Shown here piece by piece: positions 43,360 to 53,003 of a stretch of 64,000 nt of DNA (its first letter is position 1; each line of letters starts with the position of its first letter). The DNA lies in assembly GCA_016191815.1 (NCBI GenBank), contig JACPVI010000010.1, positions 31,726 through 95,725 of the forward strand, read 5' to 3'. The notes below the pieces were generated by a model, which had not been told where the DNA came from, did not search any database, and saw nothing but the letters and a program-made list of their open reading frames with translations. A program made the translations under genes and the position numbers. Source of the DNA: Myxococcales bacterium (GTDB lineage Bacteria > Myxococcota > Myxococcia > Myxococcales > Myxococcaceae).

Positions 43360-44688
43360 TCAGGCTGGCGCGGGCGCCGCCGGCTCCTGCTTGGGCTCGA
43401 CCCGCACCGTCACCACCCGCGGGCCGTCCATCTTGACCACCTGCACGTCGTACCGATCGAGCCCGACTCGGTCGCCCTCCAGCGGAATCCGCCGGAGCTT
43501 CGCCATCAGGTAGCCGCCGATGGTGGTCACCTCGCCGTGATCGACGTCGAACTCGGTTTCCAGCGTGTACTCGAGATCATCGAGCTGCGCAGTGCCCGGT
43601 AGCTCCAGCTTTCCTCCCGGCAGCGCCTGGACCGGCTCCACCTTGCGGCCCAGCTCCGCCACCTCGCCCACCACCTCCGCCACCACGTCGGCGATGGTGA
43701 CGATGCCCGAGGTCCCGCCGTGCTCGTCCACCACCACCGCCATCTGCTTCTTGCGGCGGCGGAACTCTGCCAAGAGCTGCTCCAGCGTCACGTTCTCCGG
43801 CACGAACAGCACCGGCCGCTGCACCTGGGTGATGGACTTGAGCTCGCCGCGCGAGAGCAGGAAGAAGAGGTCCTTCACGTTCACCACCCCCTCCACCCGG
43901 TCCAGGTTGCCCCGGCACACCGGGAGATAGGTGTGCCCCGCCGCGCGCGCCTCGGCGATGTTCTTCTCCAGCGACTCTTCGAGGTCCAAGTAGAAGATCT
44001 GGCTGCGCGGCACCATCACCTGCCGCCCGGTCTTCGACACCATCGAAAGCGCCCGCTCCAACAGCTCCGCGCGCTGGGTGGCGATGGCTCCCGCCTGCGC
44101 GGAGCTTGCCAGGATCACCCTCAGCTCTTCCTCGCTGTGCGCCTCGTGCGCCTGTGCGGTGGGACGAAGCCCCATCAGCCCGAGCAAGAGCCGCGCCATC
44201 CCGTTGAGGAGCCAGATGCCCGGATAGAAGAGCAGGTGGAACGCCCGTATCGGCCAGGCCACCGACAGCGCGGTCGATTCGGCCTTCTGGATCGCCAGGC
44301 TCTTCGGCGCCAGCTCGCCCACCACGATGTGCAGGAAGGTGATGATCGAGAACGAGATCACCAGCGCCGCCGAGTGCGCCAACTGGCTGGCCTGCGCCGC
44401 GTCGGGGACCAGCCGGCGGACCAAGGGTTCGATGATCCGCGCGAAGGCTGGCTCGCCCAGCCAGCCGAGCCCCAGCGAGGCGAGGGTGATCCCGAACTGC
44501 GTCGCCGACAGGTAGCTGTCCAGCCGCTCGACCACCTTGAGCGCGTTGGAAGCCCCCGGCCTCCCCTTCTCGGCCAGCGCCTTGAGCTGGGTCGGGCGCA
44601 CCTTCACGATCGCGAACTCGGTCGCGACGAAGAACCCGTTGAGGAGCACCAGCAGGAAGGCCAGCGCGAGGTAGAGGTATTGCTCCAC
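43360..44688 (-). CDS. CNNM/CorC-type membrane transporter-like protein (hemolysin-C family)
   Basis: 442 aa with the standard order. The N-terminal DUF21/CNNM membrane domain (residues ~1-190) has about four helices, including FLLVLLNGFFVATEFAIVKVR and SFSIITFLHIVVGELAPKSLA. A CBS pair (~215-340) includes MVPRSQIFYLDLEESL and VVVDEHGGTSGIVTIADVV. The C-terminal CorC_HlyC FAD-like domain is ~360-430. Members are linked to Mg2+/Na+ or Co2+ transport; older annotation calls them hemolysins without good reason. It follows the TPR gene by 6 bp on the same strand. Confidence 0.92.
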   Translation of the reverse strand: MEQYLYLALAFLLVLLNGFFVATEFAIVKVRPTQLKALAEKGRPGASNALKVVERLDSYLSATQFGITLASLGLGWLGEPAFARIIEPLVRRLVPDAAQASQLAHSAALVISFSIITFLHIVVGELAPKSLAIQKAESTALSVAWPIRAFHLLFYPGIWLLNGMARLLLGLMGLRPTAQAHEAHSEEELRVILASSAQAGAIATQRAELLERALSMVSKTGRQVMVPRSQIFYLDLEESLEKNIAEARAAGHTYLPVCRGNLDRVEGVVNVKDLFFLLSRGELKSITQVQRPVLFVPENVTLEQLLAEFRRRKKQMAVVVDEHGGTSGIVTIADVVAEVVGEVAELGRKVEPVQALPGGKLELPGTAQLDDLEYTLETEFDVDHGEVTTIGGYLMAKLRRIPLEGDRVGLDRYDVQVVKMDGPRVVTVRVEPKQEPAAPAPA

Positions 44689-44694
44689 GGCGGC

Positions 44695-45510
44695 CTAGAG
44701 CAGACGCTCGAACTCGCGGTCGCCCTTGAGCGAGTCGAACATCGGGTCGGTCGCGAGCCAGCCGGCCACCTTCTGGCGGTCGATGGACACCGACTTCTTG
44801 AGGAGAGCCATCGCGTCCTTGGGGCGCCCCCAGAGCGCGAACAGCGCCGCCATGTTGTAGTTGAGCAAGAGGTCGTCTCCGTTGAGCGAGCGGGCCTTCT
44901 CGTAGGCGCGCTCCGCTTCGGCGTAGAAGCCCTTCTGGGCGTAGCAGATGCCTAGGTCTAGCTGCGCCTCGAAGTTGTCGGGCTCGAGCCGGGTGACCTC
45001 CTTGAGCTGGGCGATGGCCGAGCGGTAGTCGCCTTCGTCCATGTGCAGCGCGGCCAGCTCGTGGCGCGGGAAGGGATCCGAGGGATCCAGCTCCACCGCG
45101 AGGTTCAGCTCTTTCCTCGCCTCTTCCACCCGCCCGCTGTCTGCGTAGGTCAGCCCGAGGTTCAGGTGCGCGTCGGGGTACTCTGGATCGAGGTCGATCG
45201 CCTCCCGGTACTCCGCCACCGCCATGTCCGTGGCATGGGTGGAGAGGAAGCAAGCAAGGTTGTAGTGAGCCGTCGCGCTGTCCGGCTCCAGCCGGATCGC
45301 GGTCAGGTACTCCGAGAGCGCCTCCCGGTAGAGCTTCTTCTCCGCGTAGACGGTCGCCAGGTTGTCGTGCGCGTGGGCCGAGTTGGGGTCGAGGTCGATC
45401 GCCTTCTTGAACTCGTTGATCGCCTCGTCCAGCCAGCCCCGGTCCGCCAGTTCGATGCCTCGGGAGTTGTGCTCGTCCGAGAGTGCGATGGTGTCCTTTT
45501 CCCGGGCCAT
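44695..45510 (-). CDS. TPR-repeat protein
   Basis: 271 aa from ATG 45510, where the TPR-like sequence begins; the longer frame to 45789 is Arg/Pro-rich shadow. About seven tandem 34-residue TPR units are visible (for example NSRGIELADRGWLDEAINEFKKAIDLDPN, AHLNLGLTYADSGRVEEARKEL). There is no signal peptide, so it is cytoplasmic. The end (AGWLATDPMFDSLKGDREFERLL) is the closing form seen in many O-GlcNAc-transferase-like TPR proteins. Role: protein-protein scaffold; partner unknown. Confidence 0.87.
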   Translation of the reverse strand: MAREKDTIALSDEHNSRGIELADRGWLDEAINEFKKAIDLDPNSAHAHDNLATVYAEKKLYREALSEYLTAIRLEPDSATAHYNLACFLSTHATDMAVAEYREAIDLDPEYPDAHLNLGLTYADSGRVEEARKELNLAVELDPSDPFPRHELAALHMDEGDYRSAIAQLKEVTRLEPDNFEAQLDLGICYAQKGFYAEAERAYEKARSLNGDDLLLNYNMAALFALWGRPKDAMALLKKSVSIDRQKVAGWLATDPMFDSLKGDREFERLL

Positions 45511-45646
45511 GGAAGCGCAGGCCGCCGCCCGCTCGCCTCCCCACCGAGCCCTCCAGGCGGCGACGCGAGGAGATCCTATGCGTCGTGGATCCGCAGGCGC
45601 AAGGGGACCTTCCGGCGGCTGACGCCGAGGAGTCTTGGAGGGATGG

Positions 45647-45760
45647 CTAGCGGCCCTTGGACTTGCGGCTGCGGAGGCGGCGGCGCTTGAGCACCGCGCG
45701 CTTGGCGGTGGCCCTTCGCTTGAGGCTCTTCTTGCTTCGGTTTCCCTTCTTGGCAGGCAT
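45647..45760 (-). CDS. Very small, highly basic protein (37 aa)
   Basis: ATG at 45760 with an excellent ribosome site (AGAGGAGGGG), 37 codons and TAG. The peptide MPAKKGNRSKKSLKRR continues with KRAVLKRRRLRSRKSKGR. About 22 of 37 residues are Lys or Arg, with only Ala, Gly, Ser, Thr, Leu, Val, Met, Pro and Asn besides. This suggests a ribosome-associated or nucleic-acid-binding peptide. It does not match bL34, bL36 or bTHX as I know them. It is divergent from prfA (120 bp) and upstream of the TPR gene. The 136 bp between it and the TPR start show nothing clear. Confidence 0.7.
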   Translation of the reverse strand: MPAKKGNRSKKSLKRRATAKRAVLKRRRLRSRKSKGR

Positions 45761-45880
45761 GCTCCCCTCCTCTTTGGGCTATCTCGCACAGCCGGCCGCC
45801 TCCGTCTATGCCCTCGCGGCCTGCTTGCGCGAAGCGGCCCGGCAATGCAAGTAAGCTCGTCTGTGGAGCCCCAACCCTAG

Positions 45881-46972
45881 ATGATCGAGAAACTGGAAGA
45901 GGTCGAGCGCCGCTTCGACCGCCTGACCCACGACCTGACGAACCCGGAGGTCTTGGCCGACTCTTCGCGCCTGCAGAAGGTCTCCAAGGAGCGGGCTTCG
46001 CTGGAGAAGCTGGTGGAGACCTTCCGCGAGTACAGGAAGGTCCTGGCCGGCCTTGCGGACGCCGAGGAGGCCTTGGCCAGCGGGGACGCCGACCTCAAGG
46101 CCATCGCCAAGGAAGAGCTTCCGGAGCTCAAGCGGCAACGGGAGGAGCTGGAGGGGCGGCTCAAGCTCTTGCTCATCCCCAAGGACCCCAACGACGAGAA
46201 GGACGTCATCCTCGAGATCCGCGCCGGCGCCGGCGGCGACGAGGCGTCGCTGTTCGCCGAAGAGGTGCTGCAGATGTACCTCCGCTTCGCGGACCGCAAG
46301 GGCTGGAGGTCGGAGATCATCGACCTCAGCCGGGGCAACATGGGAGGAGTGAAGGAGGCGACCGCCACCCTCTCGGGCGGCTCGGTGTACTCGGTGATGA
46401 AGTACGAGTCGGGCGTCCACCGGGTGCAGCGGGTGCCGGCCACCGAGGCGCAGGGGCGCATCCACACCTCCACCATCACCGTGGCGGTGATGCCCGAGGC
46501 CGACGAGGTCGACGTGAGGCTGAACGATGCGGACGTCGAGCGGCAGGTCTTCCGGTCGACCGGCTCGGGCGGCCAGAGCGTCAACACCACCGACTCGGCG
46601 GTCCGCCTCATCCACCGCCCCACCGGCATCGTGGTCAAGTGCCAGCAGGAGAAGAGCCAGAAGAAGAACGAAGCCATGGCCAGGAAGATGCTGCTGGCGA
46701 AGCTGTACGAGATCGAGCAGGAGAAGATCCGCTCCGGGCGCGACGCCATGCGCAAGGATCAGGTGGGCACCGGCGACCGCAGCGAGAAGATCCGCACCTA
46801 CAACTTCCCCCAGGACCGCCTCAGCGATCACCGGATCGGCTTCACCCGGCACAACCTGCAGGCGGTGCTCCAGGGAGACCTCGAAGAGATCGTCACTGCC
46901 TGCCGTACCCACTTCCAGGCCTTGGCGCTCAAGCAGAGCGGGGGCCAGAAGCCGGCGAGCCCGGGCGCATGA
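45881..46972 (+). CDS. prfA: Peptide chain release factor 1
   Basis: 363 aa, normal length. The stop-codon recognition tripeptide PAT is at 186-188 ([14 protein letters not shown]), identifying RF1 (UAA/UAG) rather than RF2. GGQ is at 230-232 ([10 protein letters not shown]), whose Gln is the usual PrmC methylation target. [15 protein letters not shown] is the conserved domain-2 segment. It overlaps prmC by 4 bp (ATGA), the widespread prfA-prmC arrangement. Confidence 0.97.
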   Translation: MIEKLEEVERRFDRLTHDLTNPEVLADSSRLQKVSKERASLEKLVETFREYRKVLAGLADAEEALASGDADLKAIAKEELPELKRQREELEGRLKLLLIPKDPNDEKDVILEIRAGAGGDEASLFAEEVLQMYLRFADRKGWRSEIIDLSRGNMGGVKEATATLSGGSVYSVMKYESGVHRVQRVPATEAQGRIHTSTITVAVMPEADEVDVRLNDADVERQVFRSTGSGGQSVNTTDSAVRLIHRPTGIVVKCQQEKSQKKNEAMARKMLLAKLYEIEQEKIRSGRDAMRKDQVGTGDRSEKIRTYNFPQDRLSDHRIGFTRHNLQAVLQGDLEEIVTACRTHFQALALKQSGGQKPASPGA

Positions 46973-47862
46973 GCCAGCCATCCACCGAGCCCGGCCCGGG
47001 CGCCCCGCTCTGGACGGTGCGCATGGTCCTCGGCTGGACCTCCGAGCACTTCGAGCGGCGGAAGGTCGATTCCCCCCGGCTGACCGCCGAGGTGCTCCTC
47101 GCCCATGCGCTGGGGCTGGACCGGGTCCGGCTCTACATCGACCTCGACCGGCCGCTCTCCAAGGAGGAGCTCGCCGCCTACCGCCGCCTCATCGAGCGCC
47201 GCGCCGCAGGCGAGCCCACCCAGTACCTCACCGGGACGAGGGAGTTCTACAACCGGCCCTTCCGGGTGGACGCGCGAGTGCTCATCCCCAGGCCGGAGAC
47301 GGAGCTGTTGGTCGAGGCGGTCTTGAGGTTCTTGCCCGAGGGCGCGCCCACCCGCGTGCTCGACCTCTGCACCGGCTCGGGCTGCATCGCCGCCACCCTC
47401 GCTGCCGAGCGGCCGCTCGCCTCGGTATGGGCGACCGACCTCTCGCCCGGGGCCTGCGAGGTGGCCAGGGCCAACGCAGAAGTCCTCGAGGTGGGCGGTC
47501 GCGTCACCGTCCTCCAGGGAGACCTGTTCGACCCCGTGCCGGAGGGGGCGCGATTCGACGCGGTGGTCTCCAACCCGCCATACGTGGCCAGCGGCGAAAT
47601 CGAGCGCCTCTCGCGCGAGGTGCGAAGGGAGCCCCGCCAGGCCCTGGACGGCGGCCCCGACGGCCTGGAGCTGATCCGGCGGGTTGCTTCACGGGCGCGG
47701 GCGCACCTCAAGGCTGGCGGGCTCCTTGCGCTGGAGATCGGCGAGGGCCAAGGAGAAAAGGTGCTGCAGCTCCTCAAAGACGCAGGCTACGTCGATCCGC
47801 GCCTGGAGAAGGATCTCTCGCGGCTCGACCGACTCGCCTTCGGGAAGCAGCCTGCGGCCTAG
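46969..47862 (+). CDS. prmC: Release-factor glutamine N5-methyltransferase
   Basis: 297 aa. An N-terminal helical domain ([28 protein letters not shown]) recognises the release factor. SAM motif I is [16 protein letters not shown] and the catalytic NPPY is at 202-205. It methylates the GGQ glutamine of RF1 and RF2. ATG overlaps the prfA stop; murA follows 18 bp later. Confidence 0.95.
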   Translation: MSQPSTEPGPGAPLWTVRMVLGWTSEHFERRKVDSPRLTAEVLLAHALGLDRVRLYIDLDRPLSKEELAAYRRLIERRAAGEPTQYLTGTREFYNRPFRVDARVLIPRPETELLVEAVLRFLPEGAPTRVLDLCTGSGCIAATLAAERPLASVWATDLSPGACEVARANAEVLEVGGRVTVLQGDLFDPVPEGARFDAVVSNPPYVASGEIERLSREVRREPRQALDGGPDGLELIRRVASRARAHLKAGGLLALEIGEGQGEKVLQLLKDAGYVDPRLEKDLSRLDRLAFGKQPAA

Positions 47863-47880
47863 GCGACGCACGGGTCGGCC

Positions 47881-49146
47881 ATGGACAAGATCATCGTCAG
47901 AGGCAACGGCCCGCTCCGAGGGGAAACCCACGCCTCGGGAGCCAAGAACGCGGCCCTTCCGATCCTGGCGGCCTCGCTGCTCGCCGAAGGGGAGCATTCC
48001 TTCCGCAACGTCCCCCAGCTCGCGGACGTGGGCACCATGCTCGCGGTGCTGCGCACCATGGGGTGCGAGGCCGAGCGGCACCAGGGGCGCCAAAAGCATC
48101 TGTGCCGGGTGAGGGTGCCGCACCAGGTGGTCCCCGAGGCTCCCTACGCGCTGGTGAAGACCATGCGCGCCTCGGTGCTGGTGCTGGGGCCGCTCTTGGC
48201 TCGGCACGGCCGAGCGCGAGTGTCGCTGCCCGGGGGCTGCGCCATCGGCGCCCGGCCGATCGACCAGCACCTCAAGGGGCTTCGGGCGCTCGGCGCGGAG
48301 ATCGACCTCTCCGGAGGATACGTGGAGGCGCGCGCCAAGCGGCTCCGAGGAGCGGTGGTGGCCTTCGACCTCATCACCGTGACCGGGACCGAGAACGTGA
48401 TGATGGCGGCGGTGCTGGCGCGCGGCCGCACGGTGCTCGAGAACGCCGCCCGGGAGCCCGAGGTGGAGGAGCTCGCAGGGGTGCTCAACAAGATGGGGGC
48501 CCGCATCTCCGGGGCCGGCTCGGGGGAGATCACCATCGACGGAGTGGACTGCCTTAGGCCGGTGGACCACGCGATCATCCCCGACCGGATCGAAGCGGGG
48601 ACCCTTCTGGTGGCAGCGGCCATCACCGGGGGCGAGGTGTTGGTGAAGAACGTGGTCCCCGAGCACCTGGAGGCGGTGCTGCAGAAGCTGAGGGAGGCGG
48701 GCTGCCGCATCCGCGCCGAGGCGGGTGGAATCCGGCTCTCCGGGCCGCAGACCGTCCGCCCGGTGAGCGTGAAGACGGCCGAGCACCCCGGCTTTCCCAC
48801 CGACATGCAGGCCCAGCTGATGTCGTTGACCTCGGTCGCCGATGGGACCTCGATCATCTCCGAGAGCATCTTCGAGAATCGCTTCATGCACGTCGCGGAG
48901 CTTCGGCGGATGGGGGCAGATATCTCCGTGGAGGGCGCCACGGCCGTCGTCCGGGGAGTCGACCGCCTGTCGGGGGCTCCGGTGATGGCGACCGACCTGC
49001 GCGCCTCGGCGTCGCTGATCCTCGCCGGCCTGCGCGCCGAGGGAAGAACGGCCGTCAGCCGCGTGTACCACCTCGATCGAGGCTACGAGCGGCTCGAGAG
49101 GAAGCTGCGTGCGCTGGGAGCCGACATCCGCCGCGTGAGAGAGTGA
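47881..49146 (+). CDS. murA: UDP-N-acetylglucosamine 1-carboxyvinyltransferase
   Basis: 421 aa, the normal length. MurA transfers enolpyruvate from PEP to UDP-GlcNAc, the first committed step of peptidoglycan synthesis. [13 protein letters not shown] supplies Lys22/Asn23. The active-site loop [14 protein letters not shown] contains Cys120, the fosfomycin target. [15 protein letters not shown] and [10 protein letters not shown] are conserved. It follows prmC on the same strand and is probably co-transcribed. Confidence 0.96.
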   Translation: MDKIIVRGNGPLRGETHASGAKNAALPILAASLLAEGEHSFRNVPQLADVGTMLAVLRTMGCEAERHQGRQKHLCRVRVPHQVVPEAPYALVKTMRASVLVLGPLLARHGRARVSLPGGCAIGARPIDQHLKGLRALGAEIDLSGGYVEARAKRLRGAVVAFDLITVTGTENVMMAAVLARGRTVLENAAREPEVEELAGVLNKMGARISGAGSGEITIDGVDCLRPVDHAIIPDRIEAGTLLVAAAITGGEVLVKNVVPEHLEAVLQKLREAGCRIRAEAGGIRLSGPQTVRPVSVKTAEHPGFPTDMQAQLMSLTSVADGTSIISESIFENRFMHVAELRRMGADISVEGATAVVRGVDRLSGAPVMATDLRASASLILAGLRAEGRTAVSRVYHLDRGYERLERKLRALGADIRRVRE

Positions 49147-49219
49147 GCCTAAGAGCCCAGACGGGCTGGAACATGGCCAAAGGTGCCGCGAGGTGGGAGA
49201 CGGGGGCTCGCCTATCGGG

Positions 49220-49249
49220 TTGCACACGAAAAAATGAGCGACCTATCAT
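49220..49249 (+). promoter_or_regulatory. Putative promoter of the zinc-ribbon gene
   Basis: TTGCAC (49220-49225) and TATCAT (49244-49249) with 18-bp spacing, about 48 bp before the ATG at 49297, in an unusually AT-rich patch of the 150-bp gap after murA. Confidence 0.4.
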
Positions 49250-49296
49250 TTGAAAGCGCAGGGAGAAGACTCCCTGAACCAGGAGCCGACAACCGA

Positions 49297-49695
49297 ATGG
49301 ATTGCCCCGCCTGTCAGGTCGAGATGGCGAATCTCGCAGGGGACGAGCTGGCGCTTCACAAATGCGGGGAGTGCGGAGGGTTGTGGATCGACGTCGCGGA
49401 CCTCAACCGCGTCCTTCTCCACAACAACCTTCCGGGGCTCGAGACGCTCGGAGGGAGGGTGAACGCCGACGCCCTCACCGGGCAATGCACCGAGTGCCAG
49501 GTGGATCTGGTCAGCGTGGACGGAGGCGACCGCCACCACCCGCTCCACTACGACACCTGCGAGTCTTGCGGAGGCATCTTCCTCGAGTCCGAGTTCAAGG
49601 AAGCGGCCGCCGTCAACGTGGCGCTCAAGGAGATCGTCGACTTCTTCCGCGCCTTCGGTGGCAAGTCGCGCAAGAAGGTCGGCGCGGCCGGCTAG
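49297..49695 (+). CDS. Double zinc-ribbon protein (zf-TFIIB type)
   Basis: 132 aa. Two zf-TFIIB-like knuckle sets are visible: CPAC ... CGECGGLWID and CTEC ... CESCGGIFLE, a doublet in a protein without signal or membrane segment. I start it at ATG 49297 because the zinc ribbon begins immediately. An in-frame ATG at 49234 would add 21 residues. The C-terminus is helical and basic (VDFFRAFGGKSRKKVG). It probably binds zinc and nucleic acid or protein; the family has no firmly known role. Confidence 0.8.
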   Translation: MDCPACQVEMANLAGDELALHKCGECGGLWIDVADLNRVLLHNNLPGLETLGGRVNADALTGQCTECQVDLVSVDGGDRHHPLHYDTCESCGGIFLESEFKEAAAVNVALKEIVDFFRAFGGKSRKKVGAAG

Positions 49696-49713
49696 CGCAC
49701 GCCCGGGCCTTTG

Positions 49714-50556
49714 CTAGATCGAGTCCCGGAAGGTCTGCCTCAGGTCCTCGGGCAGCTCGCCCTCCAGGACCAGCGAGTGCCCCGGCTTCCCCTTGAGGCG
49801 GTCTCGCCGGATCCGGGCCGTCACCTTCCCCTTCCCAGGAAGCTCGAGGGAGATGCGTGAGCCGGAGATCTCGTAGTCGCCGGAGAAGGCGCGGCCCTTC
49901 TGCTGGCCCTGGTCGAGCGGCTCGTAGGCAAAGCGGAAGGTGCCGTCGAAGAAGAAGGAGAGGAAACGGTCCGGCGCGCCCTCGTAGCCCGCGAACCAGG
50001 TGCCCAGGTAGGGGGCCTGCTGCTTGTTGAACTTGAGCTTCTGGGTGAGCCAGCTGCCGTTGAGCGGCTTGCCGTCGGAGTAGAAGACGATGTCCGTCAC
50101 GCACACCGGCATGTCCAGATCGGCGGCCGGGTACTGGTCGAGGACCTCCATGGTGAACTGCGAGCCCTCGAGCGGGGGGTTGATGGCCACCGGCTGGAAC
50201 CCGCGCTGGTCCGCCACCGTGAATACCTGCGCGCCGGTGGGGCCCTTGAGGGAGAACTTGCGGGCCCGGGAGAACTCCTCCCAGGTGTCCTCGCCGAAGC
50301 CGTTGCCGGTGTAGACGCGGATCTCGTCGATCCGAGAGGGCCCCTTGAAGCCGAAGGTGAGCTGCTCGTTGAGCGGGTCCGAGGTGGTGGAGCACCAGGC
50401 GGTGGCCTCGCGGGCGTCGAGCAGGTTCAGCGGCTGATAGAGCGTCGGTCGGCTGTCCTTCTTGTAATAGCCGGTGGCCTGGGCGTAGCCGATGCTGCCG
50501 GCGACCGCCGAGATCGGCGCCAGGGCCAGGGCGGCGGCGAGTACGGTCTGTCCCAT
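49714..50556 (-). CDS. Secreted protein with NADase-type glycan-binding-like domain
   Basis: 280 aa from ATG 50556, which gives a clean signal peptide (TVLAAALALAPISAVAG). The mature N-terminus YQPLNLLDAREATAWCST, then QLTFGFKGPSRIDEIRVYTGNG, is the discoidin-like beta-sandwich often named NADase-type glycan-binding domain. The C-terminal half (YLGTWFAGYEGAPDRFLSFFFDGTFRF) is lipocalin-like. No NADase catalytic domain is present. The longer frame to 51378 is shadow of the PPC gene. Probably periplasmic or secreted. Confidence 0.75.
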   Translation of the reverse strand: MGQTVLAAALALAPISAVAGSIGYAQATGYYKKDSRPTLYQPLNLLDAREATAWCSTTSDPLNEQLTFGFKGPSRIDEIRVYTGNGFGEDTWEEFSRARKFSLKGPTGAQVFTVADQRGFQPVAINPPLEGSQFTMEVLDQYPAADLDMPVCVTDIVFYSDGKPLNGSWLTQKLKFNKQQAPYLGTWFAGYEGAPDRFLSFFFDGTFRFAYEPLDQGQQKGRAFSGDYEISGSRISLELPGKGKVTARIRRDRLKGKPGHSLVLEGELPEDLRQTFRDSI

Positions 50557-50687
50557 GGCTCGATGATGCCTCGCCAGGCGGCCGGCCTCCAGTTCATCGT
50601 CAAGGAAGGGCGGAAGAATTACCCGCTTGCCCTGTTGGCGGCGATGGCAGATATCCCCCTGCCGGGTTGCTTCGGGGAGGGACCGTG

Positions 50688-52427
50688 ATGAAGAGGCTTG
50701 GCTGGCTGGCCGCGCTCCTTTTGCCCTTGTGGCTGGGGTGCCCAGAGGACAAGAGCGCCCAAGACGCGGGGGGGCTGGACGCCGGCCCCAAGGAGCTGGT
50801 CGAGGCCGAGCCGAACGACCGGCCGGACCAGGCGCAGGCGGTGTCGGAGACGGCGATCGTCTCGGCGCGGCTTTCGGCCGATCCCTCGAAGCCGGACGAG
50901 GACTGGTTCGCGCTGACCTCTCCCTCTCCGCGGGTGGTGGACGTGGCAGTGAGCGGCATCCCGGCCGGGGACGTGGCCATCTACCTGATGGACGCGGATC
51001 GCAACCAGCTCGCGGCGGTGAACAGCGAGGGCGAGGGGAAGCCGGAGCGGCTCCCGAACCTGTCGGTGTCCGGCAAGGCGTTCGTGAAGGTCGCCGGAGT
51101 GAAGAAGGGAGCGGGAGGCTCCTATGCCTTGAGCCTTCGGTTCTCGGAGCCGGTGAGCGGCTTCGAGGCCGAGCCCAACGATCGCGCGGTGGACGCCAAC
51201 GCCGCTTCGCTCTCTCAGCCCGTGTCCGGCTACCTCGGCCACGCGGCGGACGAGGATTGGTTCCGCTTCGAGCTGCCGTCGGCCGAGCCCGCGCCGGGTG
51301 CGGTGGCGGAAGTGGACGCGGGTGGGCCGGCCGCTCCGGAAGCCGATGGCGGGGCGGAGGCCGCGGCGGAGGGGCCAAAGATCGCTTTGCGGATCGATCT
51401 GTCCTCGGTGAGCGGGGTGCGCTTCGAGCTTTCGGTGCTCTCGGCGGCGGAGGCGCCGCTCTTTCAGGTGAAGGGCAAGGACGGTGAGGGGCTGTCGCTC
51501 AGGAACGTCGGGGTGCGGGCGATGGACCGGATGGTCTACCTGGTGGTGAAGAGCGCGTGGACTGGGACGGGGAAGGAGGCCAGGCGCTCCTACAACCCGG
51601 ACCTCTCGTACTCGCTGTCGGTGGTGCCGGAGGAGGCTGGGGCAAATGCGGAGTACGAGCCCAACGACGAGCCCTTCAAGGCGACCTTGCTGCCCCGCGA
51701 CGGCTTTCGGGAGGGCTTCCTCTCGCCGAAGGGAGACGTGGACTATTACGTGCTCAAGGCGGACCAGCCGGTGCTGGCGAAGGTGCAGCTCTCCGGGGTG
51801 GAGCGGGTGGACCTGGTGCTCCAGTTGGTGAAGCCGCCGGAGGAGGCGGGTGGGGCGGAGCAGGTAGTGATGAAGGTGAACGACGGGGCGGTGAAGGAGC
51901 CGGAGATCGTCAACAACCTCCTCTGCGCGAACGAGTGCTGGTTCAAGGTGGAGGGCGGCGTGAGGAAGGTGGATGGGAAGATGGTGCGGGACTTCGAAAA
52001 CGCCGAGGTGCCCTATCGGCTGTCGGTGTCGGCGGTGCCGGACGACGGAAGTGAGGAGCGGGAGCCAAACGGCAGCGCGGAGGCGGCGACGCCCTTGGCC
52101 ATCGGGCGCCCGGTGCGGGGGACGGTGCATCCGAAGAAGGACCTGGACTTCTACCGGCTCGATCTCTCGGGGCGGCCGGTGAAGACGTCTCTCAAGTTCA
52201 CGGCGACGGGCATCCTGAAGGTGGACGTGGGGCTGTACCTGCACCGGCTGGACGAGGAGGGCAAGCCGAGCCTGGTGCAGACCGCGGACCGGGCCAAGGG
52301 CGAGACGCCGGAGGTGATCCGCTTCACCGCGGAGCCTGGGGTGTACCTGGTGGAGGTGCGGGACTCGAAGAATCGAGAATCGAACTTTCAAGACGCCTAC
52401 CAGCTCTCCGTGGAGGAGGGTGAATAG
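50688..52427 (+). CDS. PPC-repeat lipoprotein
   Basis: 579 aa from ATG 50688 (RBS GGGGAGGG), with signal peptide and lipobox (LLPLWLGC). Four PPC-like beta-sandwich units each open with an EPND-type motif: EAEPNDRPDQAQ, FEAEPNDRAVDA, YEPNDEPFKAT and EREPNGSAEAA. Each continues with DxDWF/DVDYY and ends in a GxYxLxV strand. A Pro/Ala/Gly/Glu linker interrupts the second unit. PPC domains usually accompany secreted peptidases; here there is no catalytic domain, so a surface-binding role is more likely. Confidence 0.82.
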   Translation: MKRLGWLAALLLPLWLGCPEDKSAQDAGGLDAGPKELVEAEPNDRPDQAQAVSETAIVSARLSADPSKPDEDWFALTSPSPRVVDVAVSGIPAGDVAIYLMDADRNQLAAVNSEGEGKPERLPNLSVSGKAFVKVAGVKKGAGGSYALSLRFSEPVSGFEAEPNDRAVDANAASLSQPVSGYLGHAADEDWFRFELPSAEPAPGAVAEVDAGGPAAPEADGGAEAAAEGPKIALRIDLSSVSGVRFELSVLSAAEAPLFQVKGKDGEGLSLRNVGVRAMDRMVYLVVKSAWTGTGKEARRSYNPDLSYSLSVVPEEAGANAEYEPNDEPFKATLLPRDGFREGFLSPKGDVDYYVLKADQPVLAKVQLSGVERVDLVLQLVKPPEEAGGAEQVVMKVNDGAVKEPEIVNNLLCANECWFKVEGGVRKVDGKMVRDFENAEVPYRLSVSAVPDDGSEEREPNGSAEAATPLAIGRPVRGTVHPKKDLDFYRLDLSGRPVKTSLKFTATGILKVDVGLYLHRLDEEGKPSLVQTADRAKGETPEVIRFTAEPGVYLVEVRDSKNRESNFQDAYQLSVEEGE

Positions 52428-52504
52428 GGTGGGCTGTCGAGAAGGCAACGGGCGCATGGACTGCGGGCGAGCGCAGGAGCCGGAAGCGCGTTCTCGTGGG
52501 GGCG

Positions 52505-52873
52505 ATGGTTGCGGGAGCGATTCTGATCGTGGAGGACCATGAGGACAGCCGCGAGATGCTCGCGGACCTCTTGGGGTGCCACGGCTATGCGGTGGTGACT
52601 GCGGAGAATGGGCTCGCCGCGCTGGAGGCGTTGCGCGGCGGGTTGCGTCCCAGCCTGGTGTTGCTGGACCTGACGATGCCGGTGATGGACGGCTGGCAGC
52701 TCTTCGGCGAGATCCGGCGTCACGGGGAGCTATCGGCGGTGCCGGTGGTGGTGTTGACGGCGATGGGGACTTCCGCCTTGCCGGAGGGTTGCCAGGGTTA
52801 CTTGCGAAAGCCGGTGGAGTTGGACGAGCTGATGGTGTTGGTGCGGCGGCACTGCGGGGAGGGGCCGAGCTAG
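52505..52873 (+). CDS. Stand-alone response-regulator receiver
   Basis: 122 aa from ATG 52505 (a GTG nine bases earlier is possible). Canonical receiver: acidic pair ILIVEDHED, phospho-acceptor Asp55 in LLDLTMPVMDG, Thr in VVVLTAMG and Lys in GYLRKPVE. There is no output domain, as in CheY/DivK-type signal relays. No histidine kinase is nearby. It is 17 bp upstream of the tRNA promoter. Confidence 0.9.
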   Translation: MVAGAILIVEDHEDSREMLADLLGCHGYAVVTAENGLAALEALRGGLRPSLVLLDLTMPVMDGWQLFGEIRRHGELSAVPVVVLTAMGTSALPEGCQGYLRKPVELDELMVLVRRHCGEGPS

Positions 52874-52889
52874 GGGGCGGCGGGCGTCC

Positions 52890-52919
52890 TTGACCTTCGG
52901 GGAGGGCCGGCGCTATCAA
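52890..52919 (+). promoter_or_regulatory. Promoter of tRNA-Gly
   Basis: TTGACC (52890-52895), 18-bp spacer, TATCAA (52914-52919). Transcription would start about 5 nt before the mature tRNA, fitting a tRNA promoter. Confidence 0.55.
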
Positions 52920-52930
52920 CTGCTCGCCGT

Positions 52931-53003
52931 GCGGTGGTAGCTCAGCTGGCAGAGCACGAGCTTCCCAAGCTCGGGGTCGCGGGTTCGATCCCCGTCCGCC
53001 GCT
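52931..53003 (+). tRNA. tRNA-Gly (anticodon CCC)
   Basis: Complete cloverleaf. The acceptor GCGGTGG pairs with CCGCCGC (one G-T), the D stem is GCTC/GAGC, and the anticodon stem CGAGC/GCTCG encloses TTCCCAA (anticodon CCC). The T arm is GCGGG-TTCGATC-CCCGT. CCA is not encoded. The 3' half from the anticodon loop onward is duplicated 6.0 kb downstream as the right end of an integrated island. Confidence 0.95.
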
